Shown piece after piece: positions 54,902 to 63,598 of a stretch of DNA of 64,000 nucleotides. The notes under the pieces are model-generated. The model was given only the letters and a program-made list of their open reading frames with translations. It ran no database searches and had not been told where the DNA came from. Made by a program: the position numbers and the translations under genes. Within the stretch, counting starts at the first letter, position 1, and every line of letters begins with the position of its first letter. This DNA is from an uncultured Bacteroidales bacterium (GTDB lineage: Bacteria; Bacteroidota; Bacteroidia; Bacteroidales; FEN-979), in contig CAIRDP010000027.1 in assembly GCA_903877385.1 (NCBI GenBank), positions 62,001 through 126,000 of the forward strand, in the 5' to 3' direction.

Positions 54902-55969
54902 ATGAAACACAATTTTAATGCTGGACCCTCGGTGTTACCCCGGATTGCTATTGAAAACTCGGCTAAAGCTATTCTCGACTTGAACGGAATTGGTTTATCT
55001 CTGCTTGAGATCTCGCACAGGAGCAAAAATTTTCAGGCTATACTTGATGAAGCTACGGCTTTATTCAACGAACTTCTTAATATTCCCGCCGGTTACAAGA
55101 TCCTTTTCCTCGGTGGAGGCGCAAGCCTGCAGTTTGACATGGTTCCTTTCAACCTTCTGAACAAGAAAGCCGCCTACCTGGAAACTGGTGTTTGGGCGCA
55201 GAAAGCTATCAAGGAAGCCAAATTCTTCGGTGAGGTTAATGTTGTAGCCTCCTCATCCGATAAAAATTTCAACTACATACCTAAAGGGTATACCATCCCT
55301 GCAGATGTGGATTATTTCCATATCACAACAAACAATACGATTTACGGTTCAGAGATCCGTTACGATATTGACAGCCCTGTGCCCCTGGTAGCCGACATGT
55401 CATCTGATATTCTCAGCCGCCCTGTGGATGTTTCCAAATATATCCTTATATATGGAGGCGCACAGAAAAACCTGGGACCTGCAGGTGTGACCTTTGTTAT
55501 CATCAAAGAAGATATTTTGGGAAAAGTTGAAAGGAAGATCCCTACCCTGCTCAATTATGCAACGCATCTTAAGGAGCCTTCATTATATAACACCCCTCCT
55601 GTGTTTGCAATTTACACCTGCCTCGAAACTCTGAAATGGATCAAAAGCCTTGGAGGCGTAAAAGCTGTTGAGGAAATGAATATCAGGAAAGCCAAACTTC
55701 TTTACGACACCATCGACAGCAGCAAAATATTCACAGGTACCGTTGCTCACGACAGCCGTTCACTGATGAACATCTGCTTTGTGATGAAAGAGCAGTATAA
55801 GGATAAGGAAGATGCATTCATGGAAGTTGCCAAGAAAAAAGGTATGATTGGCATTAAGGGCCATCGTTCGGTAGGCGGTTTCAGAGCATCTTGTTACAAT
55901 GCCCTGCCTTATGAAAGCGTTCAGGCTCTTGTTGACTGCATGAATGAATTTGAGAAAGAAAATGTATAA
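54902..55969 (+). CDS. serC: Phosphoserine aminotransferase SerC
   Basis: A 355-residue class V aminotransferase for the second step of serine synthesis. [10 protein letters not shown] opens it; [15 protein letters not shown] binds PLP phosphate; [12 protein letters not shown] carries the PLP lysine; [17 protein letters not shown] is the C-terminal family signature. A hairpin (55980-56002) follows before serA, which is co-directional at 47 bases. The upstream AT-rich leader has TATTTTG, one base short of the -7 consensus. Confidence 0.96.
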   Translation: MKHNFNAGPSVLPRIAIENSAKAILDLNGIGLSLLEISHRSKNFQAILDEATALFNELLNIPAGYKILFLGGGASLQFDMVPFNLLNKKAAYLETGVWAQKAIKEAKFFGEVNVVASSSDKNFNYIPKGYTIPADVDYFHITTNNTIYGSEIRYDIDSPVPLVADMSSDILSRPVDVSKYILIYGGAQKNLGPAGVTFVIIKEDILGKVERKIPTLLNYATHLKEPSLYNTPPVFAIYTCLETLKWIKSLGGVKAVEEMNIRKAKLLYDTIDSSKIFTGTVAHDSRSLMNICFVMKEQYKDKEDAFMEVAKKKGMIGIKGHRSVGGFRASCYNALPYESVQALVDCMNEFEKENV

Positions 55970-55979
55970 ATGAAAACCC

Positions 55980-56010
55980 GGGAGGTGTTCAAAGCACCTC
56001 CCATTATTTC
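55980..56010 (+). terminator. Intercistronic hairpin between serC and serA
   Basis: GGGAGGTG pairs with CACCTCCC (8 bases, 7-base loop), followed by ATTATTTCT, a weak T-rich tail. It ends 14 bases before the serA ATG, so it may attenuate serA or stabilise serC mRNA. Confidence 0.6.
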
Positions 56011-56016
56011 TAAAAT

Positions 56017-56940
56017 ATGACAAAAGTACTTGTTGCAACAGATAAGGCATTTGCTCCCGTTGCTGTTAAAGGTATCAGGCAGGTTGTAGAACAGGCCGGA
56101 TTCGAACTCGTTCTCCTTGAAAATTATACCAACCCGGATGATTTTAAAAAGGCTATTGCCGATGCAGATGCAGTGATCGTGCGCTCCGACAAAACAGATA
56201 AGGCCGTGATCGACTCGGGACAAAATCTGAAGATCGTGGTACGGGCCGGTGCAGGATACGATAATGTTGATCTGCCTGCAGCCACCGCCAAAGGCGTGGT
56301 GGTAATGAACACCCCGGGTCAGAATTCCAATGCTGTGGCCGAACTTGCCCTTGGGCTCATGGTATATTACGTAAGGAATTTCTTCAATGGAAAATCAGGA
56401 TGGGAACTGAAAGACAAGAAACTAGGTATCCATGCCTACGGTGCTGTCGGTAAAAATGTTGCCCGCATTGCCAAAGGTTTTGGAATGGATGTCTATGCTT
56501 TCGATCCGTTCATCCCGAAAGAAGCAATTGAAAAGGATGGTGTAAAATGGCTGGGTTCTGTTGAAGAACTATACAGCAAATGCAACTTCATCTCCCTGCA
56601 CATCCCTGCAAACAGCCAGACCAGGCAGTCGGTGAACTCAGCCCTGCTTTCGCGGATGCCTTCACCTGCAGTACTTGTTAATACGGCCAGGGCTGAAGTC
56701 ATCAACGAAGCTGATTTGCTGAAGATGTTCCAGGAAAGAAAGGATTTTGCCTACCTTTCAGATGTTGAGCCTTCGAACAAAGCAGAAATTGAAGCAGGAT
56801 TCAAGGCAAAGTATTTCTGCACCCCCAAGAAAATGGGAGCCCAGACCGAAGAAGCCAACGTTAATGCCGGGATTGCCGCTGCAAAGCAAATCGTGAATTT
56901 CATTAACAACGGAGATAAAACATTCCAGGTAAACAAATAA
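56017..56940 (+). CDS. serA: D-3-phosphoglycerate dehydrogenase SerA
   Basis: A 307-residue D-2-hydroxyacid dehydrogenase for the first step of serine synthesis, with no ACT domain, so it lacks the usual serine-feedback module. The NAD site reads HAYGAVGKNVARIA, lacking the first Gly of GxGxxG; the catalytic Arg is in LVNTARAEVIN and a Glu in SDVEPS. The usual catalytic His (TPHIGA) is replaced by Lys in TPKKMGAQTEEAN. Related Bacteroidetes enzymes may share this, but I cannot check. It is the second gene of the serC-serA-DUF1015 cluster. Confidence 0.9.
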   Translation: MTKVLVATDKAFAPVAVKGIRQVVEQAGFELVLLENYTNPDDFKKAIADADAVIVRSDKTDKAVIDSGQNLKIVVRAGAGYDNVDLPAATAKGVVVMNTPGQNSNAVAELALGLMVYYVRNFFNGKSGWELKDKKLGIHAYGAVGKNVARIAKGFGMDVYAFDPFIPKEAIEKDGVKWLGSVEELYSKCNFISLHIPANSQTRQSVNSALLSRMPSPAVLVNTARAEVINEADLLKMFQERKDFAYLSDVEPSNKAEIEAGFKAKYFCTPKKMGAQTEEANVNAGIAAAKQIVNFINNGDKTFQVNK

Positions 56941-57022
56941 GGCTTGGCAATCTGCCGGGAAATTAAAACCCAGCCATGATATTCTCACAACTCATCTAGT
57001 AATTAACAAATTGCCTTAAACA

Positions 57023-57451
57023 ATGGAAAACGGACAAGAAAAACCCACTACTTTTTTCAGATTCGAAGATCTGAGAATCTACCATAAATCCTTGGAGTAT
57101 ATTAGTTGGGGATACGACATGGCAAAAAATGCAGGTAATGACCCGTATACAAAAACGTTCTTTGACCGTTTTCTTACCTCGGCCCAGGCTATTTCACTAA
57201 ATATTGCAGAAGGGTCCTCCAGAAATAAAAGCCAGTTTGTATATTACCTTAAAATGGCAAAAAGTTCTGTGAGGGAATGTGTTGTGCTGACCACTCTGGC
57301 GATGAACAGGAATATGATCAGCCAGAAGCATTACGACGAGTCGAAGAACCAGCTTATGGAAATGACTAAAATGATTGGCGCCCTTATCGGATCACTTCAA
57401 CGCAGTGTTAAAGTAGGTGATCATGGGAACGATGAAGATGAAACCGATTAA
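57023..57451 (+). CDS. Four-helix-bundle protein (23S rRNA IVP-like)
   Basis: A 142-residue member of the S23/IVP family. FEDLRIYHKSLEY, then LTSAQAISLNIAEGSSRNKSQFVYYLKMAKSS (NIAEG and the KSQF...YL core) and SVRECVVLTTLA are the family marks. These proteins are often encoded in intervening sequences of rRNA genes or as solo genes of unknown role. Here it is inserted between serA and the DUF1015 gene, 82 and 101 bases from them, and followed by a hairpin. Confidence 0.88.
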   Translation: MENGQEKPTTFFRFEDLRIYHKSLEYISWGYDMAKNAGNDPYTKTFFDRFLTSAQAISLNIAEGSSRNKSQFVYYLKMAKSSVRECVVLTTLAMNRNMISQKHYDESKNQLMEMTKMIGALIGSLQRSVKVGDHGNDEDETD

Positions 57452-57456
57452 CACAT

Positions 57457-57490
57457 ATCAATAGCCGGTTCTTTAAACCGGCTTATTGAT
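57457..57490 (+). terminator. Hairpin between the four-helix-bundle and DUF1015 genes
   Basis: ATCAATAGCCGGTT pairs with AACCGGCTTATTGAT across a 5-base loop with one bulged T, a 14-base stem. The T tail is weak. It could be a partial terminator or a processing site inside the serine cluster. Confidence 0.55.
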
Positions 57491-57552
57491 TTACTTAGCT
57501 TTCCGCCTTTCGCGGAGAAATCAAACCTGGATTTTATTAATCTTATTTTAAA

Positions 57553-58800
57553 ATGGCAATACTAAAAGCTTTTAAGGGCCTCAGGCCCCCACAGGAAATA
57601 GCTAAAGAGTTAGCGTCAAGGCCTTATGATGTGCTTAACTCAGATGAAGCAAGGGAGGAAGCAAAAGGGAACCCCTATTCACTTCTCCATATTATCAAAC
57701 CCGAGATCGACCTCCCGGCCGATATGGACGTTCACGCCCGGGAAGTATATGACAAAGCAAAGGAGAACTTTGAATTGTTCAGGAACAAGGGCTGGCTTAA
57801 ACCCGACAGCAAGGACAATCTCTATATCTATGCCCAAACGATGAACGGCAAAAGGCAATACGGGCTGGTGGGCTGTGCAGCCGTTACGGATTACATGAAC
57901 GGCATCATTAAAAAGCATGAACTGACCAGGAAAGATAAGGAAGAAGACAGGATGAAACATGTAAGGATAACCAATGCCAACATGGAACCGGTTTTCTTTA
58001 CATATCCCGCCGTTAAGGAGATAGATGAAATAGTTTCAAAATTTGTCGGCAGCAACCCTCCGGTATATGATTTCACTTCTGTTGACGGCATCGGGCATCA
58101 TTTCTGGGTCATCGAAGATGATTCCGTTATATCAAACCTTACCGGCTTGTTTGCAAAAGTCCCTGCAACGTATGTTGCCGACGGGCATCACAGGACTGCT
58201 GCTGCAGCCCTTGTCGGGAACGAAAAGAAGAATAAAAATCCAAACCATAGGGGAACAGAAGAGTATAACTTTTTCCTTGCCGTTCATTTTCCCGACAACC
58301 AGCTTTCAATCATAGATTACAACCGGGTAGTTAAGGATCTTAACGGCTTGTCAAAAGAACAGTTATTTGAAAAACTGTCAAAGGTCTTTACCATTGAAGA
58401 AAAAGGGAGCTCGATATACAAGCCAGTGAAGCTGCACAATTTCAGTATGTATATCGGCGGACTCTGGTATTCAATGACTGCTAAACCGGGCACTTACAAT
58501 GATTCCGATCCCATCGGGGTGCTTGACGTGACTATTTTATCCAAACTTATCCTCGACGAAGTCCTTGACATCAAGGATCTCAGGACCTCAAACCGTATAG
58601 ATTTTGTGGGAGGCATCAGGGGCCTTGGGGAATTAAAGAAACGGGTTGACAGCGGAGAAATGAAAGCCGCATTTGCCTTATACCCTGTTTCAATGCAACA
58701 GCTCATCGCCATTGCCGATTCAGGAAATATTATGCCACCCAAAACAACATGGTTTGAACCCAAACTCAGGTCGGGCCTGGTTGTTCATTTGCTTGATTAA
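57553..58800 (+). CDS. DUF1015 protein of the serine cluster
   Basis: A 415-residue protein of the DUF1015 family, which is regularly found with serA and serC. KAFKGLRPPQEIAKELASRPYD opens it; VADGHHRTAAA and FLAVHFPDNQLSIIDYNRVVKDL are family motifs near the middle. In some bacteria the family is proposed to act on phosphorylated serine or to be a phosphatase or kinase of this pathway; I treat that as unproven. The gene is followed by a GC-rich terminator. Confidence 0.9.
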   Translation: MAILKAFKGLRPPQEIAKELASRPYDVLNSDEAREEAKGNPYSLLHIIKPEIDLPADMDVHAREVYDKAKENFELFRNKGWLKPDSKDNLYIYAQTMNGKRQYGLVGCAAVTDYMNGIIKKHELTRKDKEEDRMKHVRITNANMEPVFFTYPAVKEIDEIVSKFVGSNPPVYDFTSVDGIGHHFWVIEDDSVISNLTGLFAKVPATYVADGHHRTAAAALVGNEKKNKNPNHRGTEEYNFFLAVHFPDNQLSIIDYNRVVKDLNGLSKEQLFEKLSKVFTIEEKGSSIYKPVKLHNFSMYIGGLWYSMTAKPGTYNDSDPIGVLDVTILSKLILDEVLDIKDLRTSNRIDFVGGIRGLGELKKRVDSGEMKAAFALYPVSMQQLIAIADSGNIMPPKTTWFEPKLRSGLVVHLLD

Positions 58801-58820
58801 AACTTTCAGTGATTTCTTAC

Positions 58821-58857
58821 AGAGGCTGCTCCCGTTCCCGGGGAGGCCTCTTATTTT
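58821..58857 (+). terminator. Terminator after the DUF1015 gene
   Basis: AGAGGC pairs with GCCTCT around an inner CTCCC/GGGAG stem, followed by TATTTTG. It ends just before the stop of the convergent sulfatase gene at 58867. Confidence 0.7.
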
Positions 58858-58866
58858 GAATGCCGC

Positions 58867-60732
58867 TCAGTCTTTCAGGTAATTACCAAAAACCGTTTGA
58901 AGGTAGGCTTTTGCCTCATTAATATATTTAAGGCTGTCGGAAGCCGGCTTAAACATGCTCCATTTATAGCTGATGAACGGATGTGACTCAAATGTGTAAT
59001 AATTCTCGCCGTGCAGCCAGCCCGCACCATCCTCGGTGGTATAATACGCAAAACTGCCCGAATAAGGGTTGAAAAGGTTTTTACTGTACCTGAAGGATTC
59101 ATGAGGCCTTCCCATCTGCGCCAATATAGTAGCAGCTAAATCATGCTGGTTGCCGAGCTTCTTCCAGGATGTTCCCCTGAACTCAGGTTTAATGACATCC
59201 CCATAAAACAGAAGAGGAATTTTATGATACTCCCTGGATCCGGGGTTCCAGTTCCTGTATGAGTTATGGCTGTGATCGGCGACTATTATAAATAAGGTAT
59301 TGGAGTACCAGGGTTTAAGCCGGGCTTTTTTGAAGAATTCACCAAGGCAGTGGTCGGTGTAATAGGCAGCATTGATGTATTCATGCTCATTACCGCCCCA
59401 GCTCAGGGGTTTCCCATAGGGCTGGTCCCAGGGTGAATGGGTTGAAACTGTGAACAGGGACGCAAAGAAAGGAGTTTTGAATTTATCCAGATCATTGACC
59501 AGGTATCCCAATGAAAATTCGTCGTGTATCCCGAGTTTACCCCTTGGAATTGAAGCAGGGAAATTTTCCCCCTCCATGATCTGGTCGAAGCTGTTGAAAA
59601 TAATATAGCTCTTGATGTTGCCATAGATCAGCTGGCCGCCGAAATAAAAGGCAGTGCTGTAATTCATTTTTTTCATTTCACCCACCAGGCTGGGAAGCTT
59701 CACAAACTTGTCGGGCTGAACGGTTATTGACGAGATAGGGTGAGCAGGGAATCCGCCGAAGATACAGGCCATCCCCTGTTCCGACCTGGAACCGGATGCA
59801 TATATCGAGTCGAACAATATCCCTTCCTTGGTGAGTTTGCTGAATTGAGGGGTTATACCCGGCGTACCGCCCAGTTCACTAAAAAGATCGGCCGACCAGC
59901 TTTCCATGATCAGGATGACAATATTAGGCCTGTCGGTTGTAAGCACCTGTATCGTCGTATCCTTTTTAACAGTATACAGGTCTTTCATGATCCCTGCCGC
60001 CCTGCTGTCGTCCATAAATTTAAAAGGGTTCTCCCTCATATTCCCCAGGTTCTCGAATATGCTTATATAAAGATTAAACGCATTGTTTACCGCGGCAAGG
60101 TTCAGGATATTGTGGCTGGAAAAATACGACTGGCTCTGGTTGATGGGGATCTCCTGTACCCCTCCCCTTAAACCGATGAACATCAGCGGGGGCAATACAA
60201 CAGCATAAACAAGAGAGTGCCAAAAAGGGACCTTTTCCCTGCTGAAATCACGGTAAAACCAGCGCAGATAAGCAAACAAACCGAAAACAAACATGGCAAT
60301 GAATAAAACAAGAAGGAGAAAGAAAATCCGGGTTTCGGCCGAATTGTATATTTCGGAAGGATTTGACAGGTATTTCACAACCTTGTATGTAAGCTTTGTT
60401 TTCCATTCGGCATAGATCCCCATTTCTGCTGCAGCGCTCAGGGAATAGACGAAAATCATAAACCCTGTATAGATCTTATTCAGAATGTTCAGCCATTTCG
60501 GACTCCAGAACGACTGCAGGAGAAGCAGGACAAATGGAAATATCATGAAATAGCAGGCAGTTGCAAGATCAAGTTTGAATGCATGGTAAAAAACACCCAG
60601 TACTTCCGTAAACCTTATTCCTTCAATGGCAATTATACCGGAGTAATAAACTAGGAAAACCAGCCTGGTGAAATTGAAAAGTAAAATCCAGAAAACAAGC
60701 TGGCGTATAAACAAAGAAAAAAGCTTTTTCAT
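58867..60732 (-). CDS. LTA-synthase-like membrane sulfatase/phosphotransferase
   Basis: A 621-residue membrane protein: five N-terminal helices, then a periplasmic alkaline-phosphatase-fold domain. Metal ligands are in VILIMESWSADLF (Glu), FIIVADHSH (Asp-His) and EYHKIPLLFYG (His); the nucleophile is in GSRSEQG, where Ser replaces the usual Thr. The family transfers glycerophosphate or phosphoethanolamine to envelope lipids or sugars; a Gram-negative host would use it for lipid or glycan decoration, not teichoic acid. A textbook promoter ends 5 bases before the ATG 60732 (MKKLFSLF), predicting a leaderless mRNA and ruling out a start at 60765. Confidence 0.88.
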   Translation of the reverse strand: MKKLFSLFIRQLVFWILLFNFTRLVFLVYYSGIIAIEGIRFTEVLGVFYHAFKLDLATACYFMIFPFVLLLLQSFWSPKWLNILNKIYTGFMIFVYSLSAAAEMGIYAEWKTKLTYKVVKYLSNPSEIYNSAETRIFFLLLVLFIAMFVFGLFAYLRWFYRDFSREKVPFWHSLVYAVVLPPLMFIGLRGGVQEIPINQSQSYFSSHNILNLAAVNNAFNLYISIFENLGNMRENPFKFMDDSRAAGIMKDLYTVKKDTTIQVLTTDRPNIVILIMESWSADLFSELGGTPGITPQFSKLTKEGILFDSIYASGSRSEQGMACIFGGFPAHPISSITVQPDKFVKLPSLVGEMKKMNYSTAFYFGGQLIYGNIKSYIIFNSFDQIMEGENFPASIPRGKLGIHDEFSLGYLVNDLDKFKTPFFASLFTVSTHSPWDQPYGKPLSWGGNEHEYINAAYYTDHCLGEFFKKARLKPWYSNTLFIIVADHSHNSYRNWNPGSREYHKIPLLFYGDVIKPEFRGTSWKKLGNQHDLAATILAQMGRPHESFRYSKNLFNPYSGSFAYYTTEDGAGWLHGENYYTFESHPFISYKWSMFKPASDSLKYINEAKAYLQTVFGNYLKD

Positions 60733-60737
60733 CAGAG

Positions 60738-60768
60738 CAAAGGTAAGTGAATGAGATAAACGCACAAA
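60738..60768 (-). promoter_or_regulatory. Full promoter abutting the LTA-synthase-like gene
   Basis: On the minus strand TTTG (60765-60768), 19 bases, then TACCTTTG (60738-60745) match the consensus exactly. The -7 box ends 5 bases before the ATG, so transcripts should start at or next to it. Confidence 0.78.
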
Positions 60769-60772
60769 TCAT

Positions 60773-60780
60773 TACTTTTG
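60773..60780 (+). promoter_or_regulatory. -7 box of the YggS-like gene
   Basis: TACTTTTG on the plus strand is a full TAnnTTTG match, 17 bases ahead of ATG 60798, divergent from the sulfatase promoter. No TTTG 19 bases upstream. Confidence 0.45.
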
Positions 60781-60797
60781 TTTCATTCTCCTGCATT

Positions 60798-61484
60798 ATG
60801 AATATCGCCGAAAATCTCCGATTGCTAAATCATTCCATCCCTGTGAATGTACAGCTTATCGTCGTCTCAAAAACTCAGAGCATTGAAACTTTGACTAAAG
60901 TATATGAGGCCGGCCACAAGGTCTTTGCCGAGAACAAGGTACAGGAGCTTTTAACCAAAGCTGCGGCCCTTCCCTCCGATATACAGTGGCATTTTATCGG
61001 CCACTTGCAAACCAATAAAGTCAGGTTAATCGTCCCCTTCATCCACATGATCCAAAGCATCGACAGTATGAAACTTCTTAAAGAGGTTGAGAAAGAAGCA
61101 GGAAAAATCGGGCATATTATACCCTGCCTGCTTCAGATGCATATTGCCAGCGAGGAAACCAAATTCGGGCTAGATCACGGGGAACTTATTGAAATACTGG
61201 ATTCCCCCGGGTTCAGGGATATGAAGCATATCAGGATTGACGGGCTCATGGGAATGGCAACATTCACAAACAATGTTGCTGTGGTAAAGCAGGAATTCAG
61301 GACTCTTAAGGAAACCTTTGATGAAATAAAAGCAAACTTCTTCAGCCAATGCAGCGATTTTTCCCAGCTTTCAATGGGGATGTCGGGCGACTATAAACTT
61401 GCGATTGAACAGGGAAGTACCATGGTCAGGATTGGTACAGCCATTTTCGGCGAGAGGATCAAATCATTAAATTCTTTATCATGA
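60798..61484 (+). CDS. YggS/PLPBP-family pyridoxal phosphate protein
   Basis: A 228-residue TIM-barrel PLP-binding protein. ATG 60798 (MNIAENLRLL) is used since the promoter box (60773-60780) lies behind the longer start. The PLP lysine is K25 in IVVSKTQ; AENKVQELLTKA, WHFIGHLQTNK, GLMGMATF and LSMGMSGDYKLAIEQGS are the family motifs. It controls PLP homeostasis; no enzyme activity is established. It overlaps the DUF3298 gene by four bases (ATGA). Confidence 0.94.
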   Translation: MNIAENLRLLNHSIPVNVQLIVVSKTQSIETLTKVYEAGHKVFAENKVQELLTKAAALPSDIQWHFIGHLQTNKVRLIVPFIHMIQSIDSMKLLKEVEKEAGKIGHIIPCLLQMHIASEETKFGLDHGELIEILDSPGFRDMKHIRIDGLMGMATFTNNVAVVKQEFRTLKETFDEIKANFFSQCSDFSQLSMGMSGDYKLAIEQGSTMVRIGTAIFGERIKSLNSLS

Positions 61485-62608
61485 AATTACATATCTTTTA
61501 CCTGACATTCATCTGCATTTTCCTGAATGCCGGAACCGAAGCCCAGACGATGATCCCTAAAAAGGCATACTGGAGGCTCACCGGGAAAATAAACCAGGAT
61601 ATTTTGGTAAATATCAACCTCATTAAAATTAATGACAGCCTGTATGCCGACTGTTCCTTTTCAGCTGCAGGCAGGCAGTTTGTTTTTGAATCGCTTGAAT
61701 GCGGCAAACCGTATAATTTCTGCGGGAAAATGGATGCAAAGGGAAATTTCCGGATCACTCCTTTTGGAAATGAATTTCCGTTATTGAGTGGACAGTATTA
61801 CAAGACCGGCAGCTTCCTTGGAGAGTGCCATGAAGGCAGTGATAAAAAAATCCTGCGTTTTGAACTTGTTGAAACATACAAAGCGGGGAGCGTGCAATTT
61901 AACGTGTATTCTCTGCAGCAGAGTGTAAACCTGGTTAAAAAACCTAAAAGCCCCTCGGGAACCCTTCATATGGCAATGCTTTCACCATTGGAATCAGGTA
62001 ATCCGGTAATCTCCGATACCCTGAGGAAAGTGATGCTGAAATCCTTTAATAATTCGGTTTACAGGGGGACTAACGCCGACAGCGTCCTGGCTGGGAATTT
62101 CAGGATATTCAGTCGTGATTACCTGTCGGGCAACGAGGATCTCTATAAAAAAATGGCGGATGCCGGGACCCTTAGCTGGGAACTCCTGAGGTTTGTCCAT
62201 ATTGTTTGTAACGAAAATTATATCCTGAGCACCTACGTCCTCAATTATGCATTTACCGGCGGGGCTCACGGACTTGAAACCCTTGAATACACAACGGTCG
62301 ACCTCAAAACCGGCAAAATCCTGAACCTTGCAAACATCATGGATGAAGGCAGGAAACAGGACCTTTCCAGGCTTCTGACCTCCAAATTAAAGAAGATGAA
62401 TAAAATTCCCGACTCCCGGAAACTCAGCGAAAACGGGTACTTTGTTGACGAAATACAGCCTACCGAAAATTTTTACCTCATGCCTGACGGAATTGGATTT
62501 CTATATAACCATTACGATATTGCTCCGTATTCTTACGGGGCTACTGATATTTTTCTTTCTGCGGATGAGGTAAGGGATATTATCAAACCTTTCAGGAATG
62601 GCTTCTGA
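61481..62608 (+). CDS. Secreted DUF3298/RsiV-like protein
   Basis: A 375-residue secreted protein with a signal peptide (MKLHIFYLTFICIFLNAGTEA). The C-terminal half has the DUF4163/DUF3298 wording seen in RsiV: YAFTGGAHGLETLEYTTVDL, KTGKILNLANIMD and YDIAPYSYGATDIFLSADEVRDII. RsiV binds lysozyme in Bacillus, but here there is no sigma factor or transmembrane anchor, so the role is open. The last 53 bases of the gene are repeated right behind its stop, reaching into prmC. Confidence 0.85.
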   Translation: MKLHIFYLTFICIFLNAGTEAQTMIPKKAYWRLTGKINQDILVNINLIKINDSLYADCSFSAAGRQFVFESLECGKPYNFCGKMDAKGNFRITPFGNEFPLLSGQYYKTGSFLGECHEGSDKKILRFELVETYKAGSVQFNVYSLQQSVNLVKKPKSPSGTLHMAMLSPLESGNPVISDTLRKVMLKSFNNSVYRGTNADSVLAGNFRIFSRDYLSGNEDLYKKMADAGTLSWELLRFVHIVCNENYILSTYVLNYAFTGGAHGLETLEYTTVDLKTGKILNLANIMDEGRKQDLSRLLTSKLKKMNKIPDSRKLSENGYFVDEIQPTENFYLMPDGIGFLYNHYDIAPYSYGATDIFLSADEVRDIIKPFRNGF

Positions 62609-62661
62609 TTTCTGCGGATGAGGTAAGGGATAGTATCAAACCTTTCAGAAATGGCTTCTTA
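62556..62661. repeat. 53-base tandem duplication at the DUF3298/prmC junction
   Basis: Bases 62556-62608 and 62609-62661 are the same apart from about three changes (TTCTGCGGATGAGG...ATGGCTTCT). The first copy ends the DUF3298 gene; the second supplies the last codons and stop of the convergent prmC gene. Confidence 0.9.
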
Positions 62662-63529
62662 ATTCTGCACGGATGAACCGGTCTCTTCCCCCGAAATCCT
62701 TTCGCACAACCACATTCGAAAACCCGCACGAAATCAGCAGCTCCTTAATTTCATTTCCGAATGCCTCGTTGATTTCAAAATATAACAGCCCCCCTTCGGC
62801 CAGGCGTGTTTTCGAGTACACCGAAATTTCCCTGTAAAAAATCAAGGGGTCCTCATCCGGGACAAAGAGAGCCGTATTGGGCTCATAAGCCTTGACGTTA
62901 ATCCTCATAGCCTCTTTTTCCCTGAGGGTGACATATGGAGGGTTGCTCACGACCAGGTTGAATCTATGATTCGAAGGCTGCCCAGATGTATTGAGGATGT
63001 CGGTGTTGTAAAAATCAATATTGGTGCCGTTGTCGGCTGCATTGGCCCTTGCAGTTGAAAGGGCATCTTCTGAGATATCCGTTGCATGCATGCTGATACC
63101 TGGAAATTGTTTTTTCAGGTATATGGCAATACATCCCGATCCCGTGCATACATCAATGGCCGAGAAGTCATCCATCTCAAGGGTCTTCAGCTCAAGAGCG
63201 ATCAAAAAAGCCAGTTCGGCAGTCTCCTGTCTCGGGATCAGGACCGAGGGATTGACAGAAATTGAAAGCCCGTTGAAATCGGCTTTACCGGTAATATATT
63301 GCACCGGGCAGCCATCTGCCAGGCGAAGCAGTGCATCAGAGAACATCCTGGCCTTTAATGGTTCTATTACGGCTCCTGCTTCCAGGTGCAGCTTCGTCCT
63401 TGGCCAGCCAAGGAAATCCTCAAACAGTATATATGCGATACTGTTGATCTCCTCCTTATCATACAATCCCTTCAGCCTGGCAAGGAAGGATTGCCTGATT
63501 TCCATGACTGTGGTGTTCCCTAGATTCAT
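62645..63529 (-). CDS. prmC: Peptide chain release factor N5-glutamine methyltransferase PrmC
   Basis: A 294-residue SAM-dependent methyltransferase that methylates the GGQ glutamine of release factors. VIPRQETAELAFL opens the catalytic domain, DVCTGSGCIAIYLKK binds SAM, and LVVSNPPYV is the NPPY motif. The start could be 63529 or the ATG at 63505 (MEIRQSFLARL). The end carries codons from the second copy of a 53-base duplication (residues near SHF); the C-terminal tail might therefore differ from relatives. Confidence 0.93.
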   Translation of the reverse strand: MNLGNTTVMEIRQSFLARLKGLYDKEEINSIAYILFEDFLGWPRTKLHLEAGAVIEPLKARMFSDALLRLADGCPVQYITGKADFNGLSISVNPSVLIPRQETAELAFLIALELKTLEMDDFSAIDVCTGSGCIAIYLKKQFPGISMHATDISEDALSTARANAADNGTNIDFYNTDILNTSGQPSNHRFNLVVSNPPYVTLREKEAMRINVKAYEPNTALFVPDEDPLIFYREISVYSKTRLAEGGLLYFEINEAFGNEIKELLISCGFSNVVVRKDFGGRDRFIRAELRSHF

Positions 63530-63598
63530 GCCCCGAAATTAATATAAAAATTGAGCTTGGGCTGCTAATGTTCTTCCATAAAATCTTACTTTAGCGGT

